This document shows, piece by piece, positions 1 through 6,085 of a stretch of 8,176 bases of DNA. The notes under the pieces are model-generated. The model saw nothing but the letters and a program-made list of their open reading frames with translations. It was not told where the DNA came from and did not search any database. The stretch is from positions 9,292-17,467 of the forward strand of contig PAMR01000060.1 of the NCBI GenBank assembly GCA_002708205.1. The letters run 5' to 3'. Position numbers and translations under genes: made by a program. This stretch comes from Gammaproteobacteria bacterium (GTDB lineage Bacteria > Pseudomonadota > Gammaproteobacteria > Pseudomonadales > Azotimanducaceae). The stretch's first letter is position 1. Every line of letters starts with the position of its first letter.

Positions 1-397
1 CGGTACTGACGCTGGAGCAGGGGCTACGGTCACTGTGTCTTCCGGTGAAACTACCTGTGCCACGGTGACAGCTGATGCTGCTGGACAGTGGTCAGCTCGT
101 GTTGAATCAACATGTGCTGCTGCTGGTGCTACGGTGACTGCAACAAGTGGTGATAGTAGTGGTACAGCAGTTGCTGCTTCTGGTAAGGCTTCGAGTATTA
201 CACTCGTTGCTGCAGCAAGCTCAGATGACTCTGATTCCTCAGATGACTCTGAAGCGACTACAGCACCTGCGCCATCCAGTACTGGTATGGCCGGGCTAGT
301 TGCTTCTAGCACACCATTTGCTGCTCAGGCAGCTGCCGCGATGGCAACTGTTGTTGGTGCAGTATCTGCGGGTTTTGTCGCACGTCGACGAAGCTAA
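1..397 (+). CDS. C-terminal part of an Ig-like-repeat surface protein with a C-terminal membrane anchor (5' truncated)
   Basis: The frame is open from the window edge (first full codon at 2) to TAA at 395-397, giving 131 residues; the true start lies upstream. Residues 5-65 resemble a bacterial Ig-like (Big-type) module: GAGATVTVSSG, ADAAGQWSA, then AAGATVTATSGDSSG. The two GATVT strands are encoded 105 bp apart. An acidic Ser/Asp linker (SDDSDSSDDSE) and an Ala/Pro/Ser stretch follow, then a hydrophobic segment (about AAQAAAAMATVVGAVSAGFV) and the basic end ARRRS. This layout is that of a surface protein held by a C-terminal membrane helix. The P-S-S-T-G before the helix is at best a degenerate LPxTG sorting motif, so sortase anchoring is unproven. 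The composition is extremely rich in Ala, Ser, Thr and Gly. A strong terminator follows 36 bp after the stop. Function is unknown; adhesion or an S-layer-like role is only a guess from the architecture. Confidence 0.75.
   Translation, partial: GTDAGAGATVTVSSGETTCATVTADAAGQWSARVESTCAAAGATVTATSGDSSGTAVAASGKASSITLVAAASSDDSDSSDDSEATTAPAPSSTGMAGLVASSTPFAAQAAAAMATVVGAVSAGFVARRRS
220..252 (+). repeat. Short tandem direct repeat in the Ser/Asp linker
   Basis: The 15-mer ctcagatgactctga occurs at 220-234 and again at 238-252, a period of 18 bp or six codons. It encodes the SDDSDS / SDDSEA linker of the surface protein. In-frame repeats like this can vary in copy number by slippage and change linker length. 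Confidence 0.7.
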
Positions 398-408
398 CAT
401 GATTTAGC

Positions 409-429
409 CACTTAGGCCTTGCCTAGGTG
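409..429 (+). other. Hairpin upstream of the terminator
   Basis: cacttaggc (409-417) pairs with gcctaggtg (421-429) through nine pairs, one of them G-U, with a 3-nt loop. It stands 4 nt before the stem of the intrinsic terminator, so the surface-protein transcript would end in two stacked hairpins. It has no T-tract of its own and may serve as a 3'-end stabiliser. Confidence 0.5.
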
Positions 430-433
430 AGAG

Positions 434-463
434 AGACCATCTCTTCGGAGATGGTCTTTTTTT
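434..463 (+). terminator. Intrinsic terminator with UUCG tetraloop
   Basis: agaccatctc (434-443), loop ttcg, gagatggtct (448-457) form a perfect 10-bp stem closed by the very stable C(UUCG)G loop. A run of seven T (457-463) follows. It ends the surface-protein transcript before the acyl-CoA dehydrogenase gene. Confidence 0.93.
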
Positions 464-551
464 GTGCCTTGATAGAACTAGTAATGTATTTGCGTGGTAG
501 GCCTGTCCTCATGGTACTCTGAGTGCATTGAACATCTACAGAGATTGGGCA

Positions 552-560
552 GGGAGAGGG
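552..560 (+). promoter_or_regulatory. Ribosome binding site that sets the acyl-CoA dehydrogenase start
   Basis: The purine run GGGAGAGGG ends 6 nt before ATG 567, with GAGG 7 nt from it. This favours ATG 567 over the in-frame TTG at 528, which would add 13 residues (MNIYRDWAGRGFS) that look unlike an acyl-CoA dehydrogenase N-terminus. Confidence 0.7.
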
Positions 561-566
561 TTTAGT

Positions 567-1784
567 ATGGTCGACTTTGGTGACACCCCCGAACAAGCAG
601 AATGGCGAAACGTCGTGCAGGCGTTTATTGATGACAAGCTTCCCCGAGAACTACAAGACGATCAGAAATTCGCTGGCTCACTTGGTGGGATGCATCGAGG
701 TCCACTCGGTAATAAACAGCGGGTAGAAATTATGAAGGATTGGCGGAAAGAAATACTTGATCGTGGATGGATCGCACCGGCATGGCCAAAAGAATACGGC
801 GGTGCTGATATGGGCGTGATGGATCAGTTCATAATGAAAGAAGTATTCAATGAGAATAGAGCTCCGACTATATCGGTTCACGACGTAGGCTCCACCATAC
901 TCGTACACGGTTCCGAGGAGTTAAAGAAACAACACCTCAATGACCTTGTGAACGGAGATGTTGCATGGTGTCAGGGATATTCCGAGCCTGGTTCGGGATC
1001 AGATTTAGCATCCGTCCAGACGCGCGGCGTGCGGGACGGTGATGACTTTGTGATCAATGGTCAGAAAATTTGGACGTCCGGGGCAAAGTATGCTGATTGG
1101 ATGTTTGCGCTAGTTCGGACTGACCCGGAGGCACCGAAACATAGAGGAATCACCTATTTGCTGCTGTCTATGGAGACGCCAGGACTCACAGTTCGACCGA
1201 TGGAGCAGATAACGGGAGCGACTTCATTCAACGAGGTCTTTTTTGAGGATGTTCGCGTGCCTGTCTCCAATGCTGTTGGGGAAGTGAATCGAGGCTGGTA
1301 TGTGGGTGCTACCCACCTTGACTTCGAGCGTTCATCGATTGGCTCCGCAGTCGGATTTCAGCATCGATTTGATGATCTGCTCGATTTCATTAAATCTGAG
1401 AGCTCAGAAGTAAATGGCCGAACAAACCTTAAAAGAAGTGAAGTTACACGTCAGCGGCTGGCTCAATGTCAGATTGATATCGCGGTGGCTCGGAACTTCT
1501 CGTATCGGATAATCACACTTCAGGACAAAGGGATTATTGCGAATTACGAGTCGTCAGTTCAGAAGCTATTTTCTTCGGAATTACATCAACGATTGGCAAA
1601 TACTGGCTTACACGGGATTGGCTTACATGCGATGCTTTATGACGAAGATGATGTCCGAACGCCTGAACGGGCGCGGTGGGGGACCTATTACCTTGCTACC
1701 GTGTCTGAGACCATTGGCGCAGGCACCAGTGAGATTCAACGTAATATTATCGCGACCCGTGGATTGAGTTTGCCGCGAGGATAA
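567..1784 (+). CDS. Acyl-CoA dehydrogenase (IVD/FadE-like)
   Basis: A 405-residue FAD enzyme that introduces the alpha-beta double bond into an acyl-CoA and passes electrons to ETF in the cytoplasm; the length is normal for the family. The N-terminal helical domain starts at TPEQAEWRNVV. The FAD/substrate segment follows: WCQGYSEPGSGSD (134-146), IWTSGAKYADW (168-178) and SFNEVFFEDVRVP (220-232). The C-terminal helical domain ends in ETIGAGTSEIQRNIIATRG (381-399). At the site where medium-chain enzymes carry the catalytic Glu (Y-E-G-T) this protein has Ala385. A Glu stands instead in LDFER (E254), the position used by isovaleryl-CoA dehydrogenase, so it should still be catalytic and may prefer branched or bulky acyl-CoAs. 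The exact substrate cannot be read from the sequence. ATG 567 was chosen for its strong ribosome binding site. The stop abuts the stop of the convergent PLP-enzyme gene. Confidence 0.93.
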   Translation: MVDFGDTPEQAEWRNVVQAFIDDKLPRELQDDQKFAGSLGGMHRGPLGNKQRVEIMKDWRKEILDRGWIAPAWPKEYGGADMGVMDQFIMKEVFNENRAPTISVHDVGSTILVHGSEELKKQHLNDLVNGDVAWCQGYSEPGSGSDLASVQTRGVRDGDDFVINGQKIWTSGAKYADWMFALVRTDPEAPKHRGITYLLLSMETPGLTVRPMEQITGATSFNEVFFEDVRVPVSNAVGEVNRGWYVGATHLDFERSSIGSAVGFQHRFDDLLDFIKSESSEVNGRTNLKRSEVTRQRLAQCQIDIAVARNFSYRIITLQDKGIIANYESSVQKLFSSELHQRLANTGLHGIGLHAMLYDEDDVRTPERARWGTYYLATVSETIGAGTSEIQRNIIATRGLSLPRG

Positions 1785-2882
1785 TCAGCGGAGTGCTCCG
1801 GCACCGGTAATTTCCCAAATATCTTCGATGATTCCGTGACGCACCGCGTACATTTCTCGGTGGAGAAGAACGGTAGAATCGCTGTAGTGCGGAATTAGTG
1901 TGATGCGGTCTCCGTGTTCGACTTGCAAGTCTTCTGGGACACTAACGATTGTGTGTTCAGCGTTGAGTGAGACAACTTCTGTGCCTGGATGCGATGAGAT
2001 ACTCGGAAGCCCGGTGTGTCGCCCTGTGGTTTTCCAACCGGCGTCAAGGATTACTCTTCCTTCGACTGCTGTTGAGATCACCTGCGCGTTCAGATATAAG
2101 GCATACTGATGGTCGGGTAATCTCATGAGCTCCTGATATGACACGTCCATCAGTGCTCCACCGCCGGCCTGTAACTCATTAATCGATCCGAGTGTGGCGG
2201 CGTGCCAGTAGTTGCCACTTCCGCCACCTGAAAGAATATCTACCCGCAAACCTGCCGCTTGAACCAAGCTCTGGGCCTCGGAAAGTACCTCTGCCGCCTT
2301 CACGGAGGCTGCTTCCTTATCTTCTGGCTGCATACCCATAACATGGCCCTCATAACCCATCAGTCCGCGTAAGTGCACACTGGGGAGCTCTTGTACCATC
2401 TGGGCGAGTGCAGGAGCCTTCTCAGGAGTTACACCACACCGGTTAGCTCCTACATTGATATCAACCAGGATATCAATGGTCACTCCGGCTTCAGACGCGA
2501 TAGCTGAAATTTCTTCGATGTTGTGTATGTTGTCGCAGGCAACAGCAACTCGTGCACGAGTTGCTACTTGAGCTAATCGCCGTATCTTTGTTTCTCCTAC
2601 GATTTCGTTCGCAACGAGAATATCTGATATTCCTCCGGCCACCATAGCTTCCGCCTCGGCAACCTTCGCGCACGTGATGCCTTGTGCACCAATGTCGGTC
2701 AGTCTTTGCGCCAAATCCGGAGATTTACTTGCCTTGACATGTGGACGCCACCGGACATTTTGTGCGTTACATAAGGCAAGCATTTTACGTGCATTAGCTT
2801 CAAATGCATCGAGATCGACCCATAAAGCCGGTGTGTCGGCCTGATTGATATCTTTCCCGATGAGACTATTTGATGCTGTCAT
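1785..2882 (-). CDS. PLP-dependent D-threonine aldolase / D-serine dehydratase family enzyme
   Basis: A 365-residue cytoplasmic enzyme of the fold-type III (alanine-racemase N-domain) class with a D-serine-dehydratase-like C-terminal domain. The PLP lysine is probably Lys50 in RPHVKASK. DINVGANRCG (141-150) and GYEGH (176-180) are barrel motifs, and SGGGSGNYW (218-226) is the glycine-rich phosphate loop. The C-terminal domain contains LDAGWKTTG (279-287) and PHYSDSTVLLH (331-341). The family cleaves D-threonine and other D-3-hydroxy amino acids to glycine plus aldehyde, or deaminates D-serine, with a divalent metal bound by a His-x-Asp or His-x-Cys pair. Here that place reads H332-Y-S-D335, so the His is displaced by one residue and exact activity is uncertain. 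The start is supported by AAGGAG 9 nt upstream. The gene is divergent from the acylase gene and convergent with the dehydrogenase gene. Confidence 0.88.
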   Translation of the reverse strand: MTASNSLIGKDINQADTPALWVDLDAFEANARKMLALCNAQNVRWRPHVKASKSPDLAQRLTDIGAQGITCAKVAEAEAMVAGGISDILVANEIVGETKIRRLAQVATRARVAVACDNIHNIEEISAIASEAGVTIDILVDINVGANRCGVTPEKAPALAQMVQELPSVHLRGLMGYEGHVMGMQPEDKEAASVKAAEVLSEAQSLVQAAGLRVDILSGGGSGNYWHAATLGSINELQAGGGALMDVSYQELMRLPDHQYALYLNAQVISTAVEGRVILDAGWKTTGRHTGLPSISSHPGTEVVSLNAEHTIVSVPEDLQVEHGDRITLIPHYSDSTVLLHREMYAVRHGIIEDIWEITGAGALR

Positions 2883-2891
2883 GATTGGATT

Positions 2892-2897
2892 CTCCTT
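2892..2897 (-). promoter_or_regulatory. Shine-Dalgarno site of the PLP-enzyme gene
   Basis: On the minus strand AAGGAG lies 9 nt before the ATG at 2882-2880. It contrasts with the divergent acylase gene, which shows no such site. Confidence 0.75.
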
Positions 2898-2953
2898 CTG
2901 AATGTTGTTGTAGGTGTGATGTTGAGCGCTGGCCTTTTCTACGTGAACTAAGT

Positions 2954-2959
2954 TACATT
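2954..2959 (+). promoter_or_regulatory. Candidate -10 box for a leaderless acylase transcript
   Basis: TACATT matches TATAAT at four of six bases and its last base is at -7 relative to the A of ATG 2966, exactly where a -10 box sits if transcription begins on the start codon. No Shine-Dalgarno sequence precedes this ATG. No convincing -35 box is visible 16-18 bp upstream, so this is suggestive only. Confidence 0.4.
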
Positions 2960-2965
2960 ACTCCA

Positions 2966-5215
2966 ATGGAGATACAGATACACAGAGATACATATGGTAT
3001 CCCACATATAGAGGCAGAATCCGAGAATGACGCTTGGTATGCCATGGGTTTTGCCTCAGCACAAGATAGACTCTGGCAGATGGAATGGTACCGACGACGC
3101 GGAACAGGCCGCTGGTCAGAAGTGGTGGGTGCAGACGGCTTCGAGGCAGACTATCTATTCAAACGATTTCGTTTAGATGACGCGTCCGTTGCTGATGCGG
3201 CTGCACTCACTGGCGAGACGTCTGAAATGTTTCAGTCATATTCGGATGGTGTGAATGCTTATGTCGCAACTAACGGGTTGCCCAAAGAGTATGAGCTTAC
3301 GGATACGATTTGGGAGCCTTGGGAAAACTGGCAATCAATCCTTGTCTTTAAAGTCCGCCACGTGATTATGGGTAAGCAGCTTACAAAAATTGCTCGTTTG
3401 AACTTGTTACACAGAGTTGGGGCTCAGACCATGGCCGAATTTGACGGCGACCCCCCTGGGGGAACCGTAATCATCCCACCAGCAGGAATTACCGAGCAGA
3501 CTATTCGACTTGGCCAAGCTGAGCTGGAAAAGGCATTGGACAATCTCGGCACCTTGGCCATCGAAGATGGGGGTTCTAATTCATGGGCGATGCACGGCTC
3601 AAGGACATCTACAGGAAAACCAATAATCTGTAATGATTCCCATCGACCTTTGGATGTGCCAAACGTTTACTGGCAATGCCACGTGACCTGCCCTGAATTC
3701 AATGTGGCTGGGGCAGCTTTTCCCGGCGTGCCGGCGTTTCCACACTTTGGTTTTAACGGTGAAGTTGCTTGGAATATTACTCATGGGAGTGCAGACTATA
3801 CGGACGTCTGGGTGGAAGAATTCCGAGACAATTCAGGGAATCTGGAGTATAAAGATGACGACGTGTGGCGACTTGCTGATGTCAGGCAGGACGCTATCAG
3901 AGTTAAAAACCAAGCAGATGTTCAAGTTGAGGTTATTACCACAAAAAGAGGCACAGTGATTCATGGCGATCCGAGAAAGGGCGCCGGGATTTCTATGCGC
4001 TACACGGCAACGGACCGCGTGAACAGCCAGTGGGAGTCACTCCGGCCAATGCTCAAGGCCAGTGACGTTCACGAACTGAATCAAACACAGGATATTTGGG
4101 AGGAACCGGTCAACAATCTCGTATCTGCAGATACCTCAGATAATATTTCCTACCTCTATCGCGGCCGTATCCCAATCCGCTCTGATGTTTCGGGCCGAGT
4201 CTACCCGGGGTTTGGTTCTCAAGGAAAGGGGGACTGGATAGGCGATGTTGCAAGAGATGAACTGCCGCAGGCGACTAACCCTAGCGAAGGGTTTATTGCC
4301 ACCTCTAACCAGAGTCCATGGGATAAATCTGAACCTTTTTTGTCTCACGAGTTTTCCATTCCATCTCGTGCAGAGCGACTAGCTGAATTGCTTGCTGGAG
4401 ATGAGGTATGGGAACCAGCTGATGTCATCCGACTACAGAGCGATGTAACCTCCGTACCTGCTCGGCGCTGGGCCACGCAATGCGCCCTTCTCGGCGAGCA
4501 AAGCGGTGATTCCGAAAAGGCACGCAAATTGCTCATGGACTGGGACGGCGAATTGAGTAGTCACGGTCCACATGGGTTGCTGTATACCTGCCTCCGCGAG
4601 GCACTAATTGAACAAATCTATAGCCCTATTCTAGGCAAGGAAACGTGGGACTGGCTGCAAGAACCGTCAAATGCTTCAGCTCGAGGGATAGTCTCTAGAT
4701 GGTTTTATGGGCTTGGTCACACCATGGCTGATCTGACTACAGAGAAAACCTCTGACGATCGTGATTTTGCGCAAATTTTTGCGAAGGCTTTGGAAATTGC
4801 CTGGCAAACGGCAACGCGTATTGGTGGTACAGATCACACCAAATGGAGGTGGGGGGATCACCACCGTACGAATGCCGAGCATACCCTTGCTTCGATAGTT
4901 GGTGACGGGTTAAATCCGCCCGACGCAGCAATGGGAGGTGATGGCGACACTGTACAGGTTTCGAGCATCGGAGCAATGGGTGACTCAGGCCCGCACTATC
5001 CGGTAGGAGCGCTCTCGGTATACAGACAAGTAATTGACTTTAGTGATCCGAGTGATGGCTGGTGGATCATTCCTGGAGGCTCTTCGGGTGAGGCCGAGAC
5101 TACTCATTATTCCGATCAACTAGGCCTCTGGGAGACTCATCAGCTGGTGCCTATGCTATTTCAGCCTGCAACTGCCAGAGATGCTGCAATCTCGACTCAA
5201 ATATTGAACAGATAG
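2966..5215 (+). CDS. Penicillin-acylase-family Ntn hydrolase (S45), no signal peptide
   Basis: A 749-residue precursor of the penicillin G acylase / acyl-homoserine-lactone acylase family, which hydrolyses amide bonds of N-acylated compounds. The alpha region opens with RDTYGIPHI (7-15) and has AQDRLWQMEWYRRR (32-45). Self-cleavage is expected at GG|SNSW, leaving Ser204 as N-terminal nucleophile. The beta region has CNDSHRPLDVPNVYW (222-236), TSNQSPWD (446-453; N448, about beta 245, matches the oxyanion Asn241 of the E. coli enzyme) and, near the end, MGGDGDTVQ, PGGSSGE and HYSDQLGLW. The beta chain of about 546 residues has the usual size. The protein begins directly with the first core strand: there is no signal peptide, although classical members are exported. 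ATG 2966 was chosen because the only other in-frame start, TTG 2885, adds a Cys-rich non-signal stretch overlapping the divergent promoter. Substrate is unknown. coaE follows after 11 bp. Confidence 0.9.
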   Translation: MEIQIHRDTYGIPHIEAESENDAWYAMGFASAQDRLWQMEWYRRRGTGRWSEVVGADGFEADYLFKRFRLDDASVADAAALTGETSEMFQSYSDGVNAYVATNGLPKEYELTDTIWEPWENWQSILVFKVRHVIMGKQLTKIARLNLLHRVGAQTMAEFDGDPPGGTVIIPPAGITEQTIRLGQAELEKALDNLGTLAIEDGGSNSWAMHGSRTSTGKPIICNDSHRPLDVPNVYWQCHVTCPEFNVAGAAFPGVPAFPHFGFNGEVAWNITHGSADYTDVWVEEFRDNSGNLEYKDDDVWRLADVRQDAIRVKNQADVQVEVITTKRGTVIHGDPRKGAGISMRYTATDRVNSQWESLRPMLKASDVHELNQTQDIWEEPVNNLVSADTSDNISYLYRGRIPIRSDVSGRVYPGFGSQGKGDWIGDVARDELPQATNPSEGFIATSNQSPWDKSEPFLSHEFSIPSRAERLAELLAGDEVWEPADVIRLQSDVTSVPARRWATQCALLGEQSGDSEKARKLLMDWDGELSSHGPHGLLYTCLREALIEQIYSPILGKETWDWLQEPSNASARGIVSRWFYGLGHTMADLTTEKTSDDRDFAQIFAKALEIAWQTATRIGGTDHTKWRWGDHHRTNAEHTLASIVGDGLNPPDAAMGGDGDTVQVSSIGAMGDSGPHYPVGALSVYRQVIDFSDPSDGWWIIPGGSSGEAETTHYSDQLGLWETHQLVPMLFQPATARDAAISTQILNR

Positions 5216-5226
5216 GAATCAAAATC

Positions 5227-5895
5227 ATGGCACTGGTGTTGGGTGTTACAGGGTCTATCGCTACGGGGAAGTCCTATCTCTGTCAGTATTTGGTGGAAGA
5301 ATACAAGGCGGTTCACGCTGATGCTGACAAGGTCGTGCATCGGATGTACGACCCCGGCAAGCCTGGTTTCGATAGGATCGTAGAAGAATTTGGAGAGTCA
5401 GTAATCGGTGATGACGGATATATCGACCGGAAAGTACTCGGGAGTAAGGTGTTTGGAAATCAAGAGCGGATGACTGCGCTGACCAAGGCAATTGGGGACA
5501 TCGCTGGAGAAATGAAATCGATCATCGATGGCTGGCGTAACGAACTTACTGACGACACCATAACCATCCTGGAGGCAGTGAACCTGATTGAGGCTGGTTA
5601 CTCAGAGTGGTGCGATTCCACATGGCTTGTCGCTTGTAGCAACGAAGTTGCTCTCCCACGTTTAATGGACCGGAATTCATTTTCATATGAAGAAGCTCAA
5701 CAGAGAATCGACTCACAACGTAGCTGGCAAGTTCGAGCTCCGGCGAGTGATCTCGTTTTTCATAATAATGGCGATATTGATAAATTTTCCATGAATATTG
5801 ATGAAAAAATTGCTGAGACAGTGGACTTATTTCAGTCTGGTCATCTTCCGGTTCCACGGTGGTTTGTTTGGAAAGAGCAGCAGGATAAGTCTTAA
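5227..5895 (+). CDS. coaE: Dephospho-CoA kinase, diverged
   Basis: A 222-residue P-loop kinase predicted to phosphorylate the 3'-OH of dephospho-CoA with ATP, the last step of CoA synthesis. Walker A is GVTGSIATGKS (6-16). DAD (32-34), DPGKPGF (42-48), FGESVIGDDGYIDRKVL (55-71), RLMDR (145-149), the Q-containing helix around 155-165 and SDLVFHNNG (174-182) follow the CoaE order. Two usual motifs differ: the H-P of the L-x-x-I-x-H-P segment reads G-D (90-91), and P-L-L-x-E reads VNLIE (118-122). The LEAVNLIEAGY form (115-125) resembles Dehalococcoidia CoaE as I recall it. The protein is slightly longer than E. coli CoaE, with an extra tail after residue 205. Its ribosome binding site (AGGA, 5214-5217) overlaps the acylase stop codon, so the two genes are probably one operon and translationally coupled. 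Whether it is fully active cannot be judged. Confidence 0.85.
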   Translation: MALVLGVTGSIATGKSYLCQYLVEEYKAVHADADKVVHRMYDPGKPGFDRIVEEFGESVIGDDGYIDRKVLGSKVFGNQERMTALTKAIGDIAGEMKSIIDGWRNELTDDTITILEAVNLIEAGYSEWCDSTWLVACSNEVALPRLMDRNSFSYEEAQQRIDSQRSWQVRAPASDLVFHNNGDIDKFSMNIDEKIAETVDLFQSGHLPVPRWFVWKEQQDKS

Positions 5896-5922
5896 AGCAG
5901 TGCACCCAATCGTGTTACGCGA

Positions 5923-5928
5923 TAGAAT
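5923..5928 (+). promoter_or_regulatory. Candidate -10 box of tRNA-Gly
   Basis: TAGAAT matches TATAAT at five of six bases and would place the transcript start near 5935, about 10 nt before the tRNA. No good -35 box is seen 17 bp upstream (gtgcac at 5900-5905). Confidence 0.4.
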
Positions 5929-5944
5929 TACATCTCGATGCAAA

Positions 5945-6019
5945 GCGGAAGTAGCTCAGTGGTAGAGCGCCTCCTTGCCAAGGAGGAGGTCGCGGGTTCG
6001 ACCCCCGTCTTCCGCTCCA
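5945..6019 (+). tRNA. tRNA-Gly(GCC)
   Basis: A full cloverleaf can be drawn. The acceptor stem is GCGGAAG (5945-5951) with CTTCCGC (6009-6015). The anticodon stem CCTCC/GGAGG carries loop TTGCCAA with anticodon GCC at 5977-5979. The T arm is GCGGG-TTCGACC-CCCGT (5992-6008). U73 is followed by an encoded CCA (6017-6019). It reads GGC and GGU codons. It sits 49 bp after coaE on the same strand. Confidence 0.98.
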
Positions 6020-6072
6020 CAAACATTTTGCCGTTGATTGTCCAAGTAGATTGTATCTGGACTGTCGTGAGT

Positions 6073-6081
6073 GAGGTGATC
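6073..6081 (+). promoter_or_regulatory. Strong ribosome binding site deciding a GTG start
   Basis: GAGGTGATC is a nine-base perfect complement of the 16S rRNA 3' tail (anti-Shine-Dalgarno region). Its GAGG core ends 9 nt before GTG 6086. It fixes that GTG as the start of the exported protein and implies high translation. Confidence 0.8.
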
Positions 6082-6085
6082 TAAC

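Noticed and set aside
490..520. Possible promoter TTGCGT / TACTCT before the acyl-CoA dehydrogenase
   Set aside because: The -10 match is only three of six and the spacing is 19 bp, too weak to report as a feature.
5546..5905. Minus-strand open frame of 119 codons opposite coaE
   Set aside because: No domain, no good ribosome binding site, and the plus strand encodes clear CoaE motifs.
5945..6019. tRNA-Gly as an integration site for a mobile element
   Set aside because: No repeat of the tRNA 3' end and no integrase or phage gene is visible in the window.
6021..6070. Possible promoter or terminator between tRNA-Gly and the exported-protein gene
   Set aside because: Several weak -35/-10 pairings compete (TTGCCG, TTGATT, TAGATT, TGGACT), and the only hairpin (AGAT/ATCT) is four pairs long with no T-tract.
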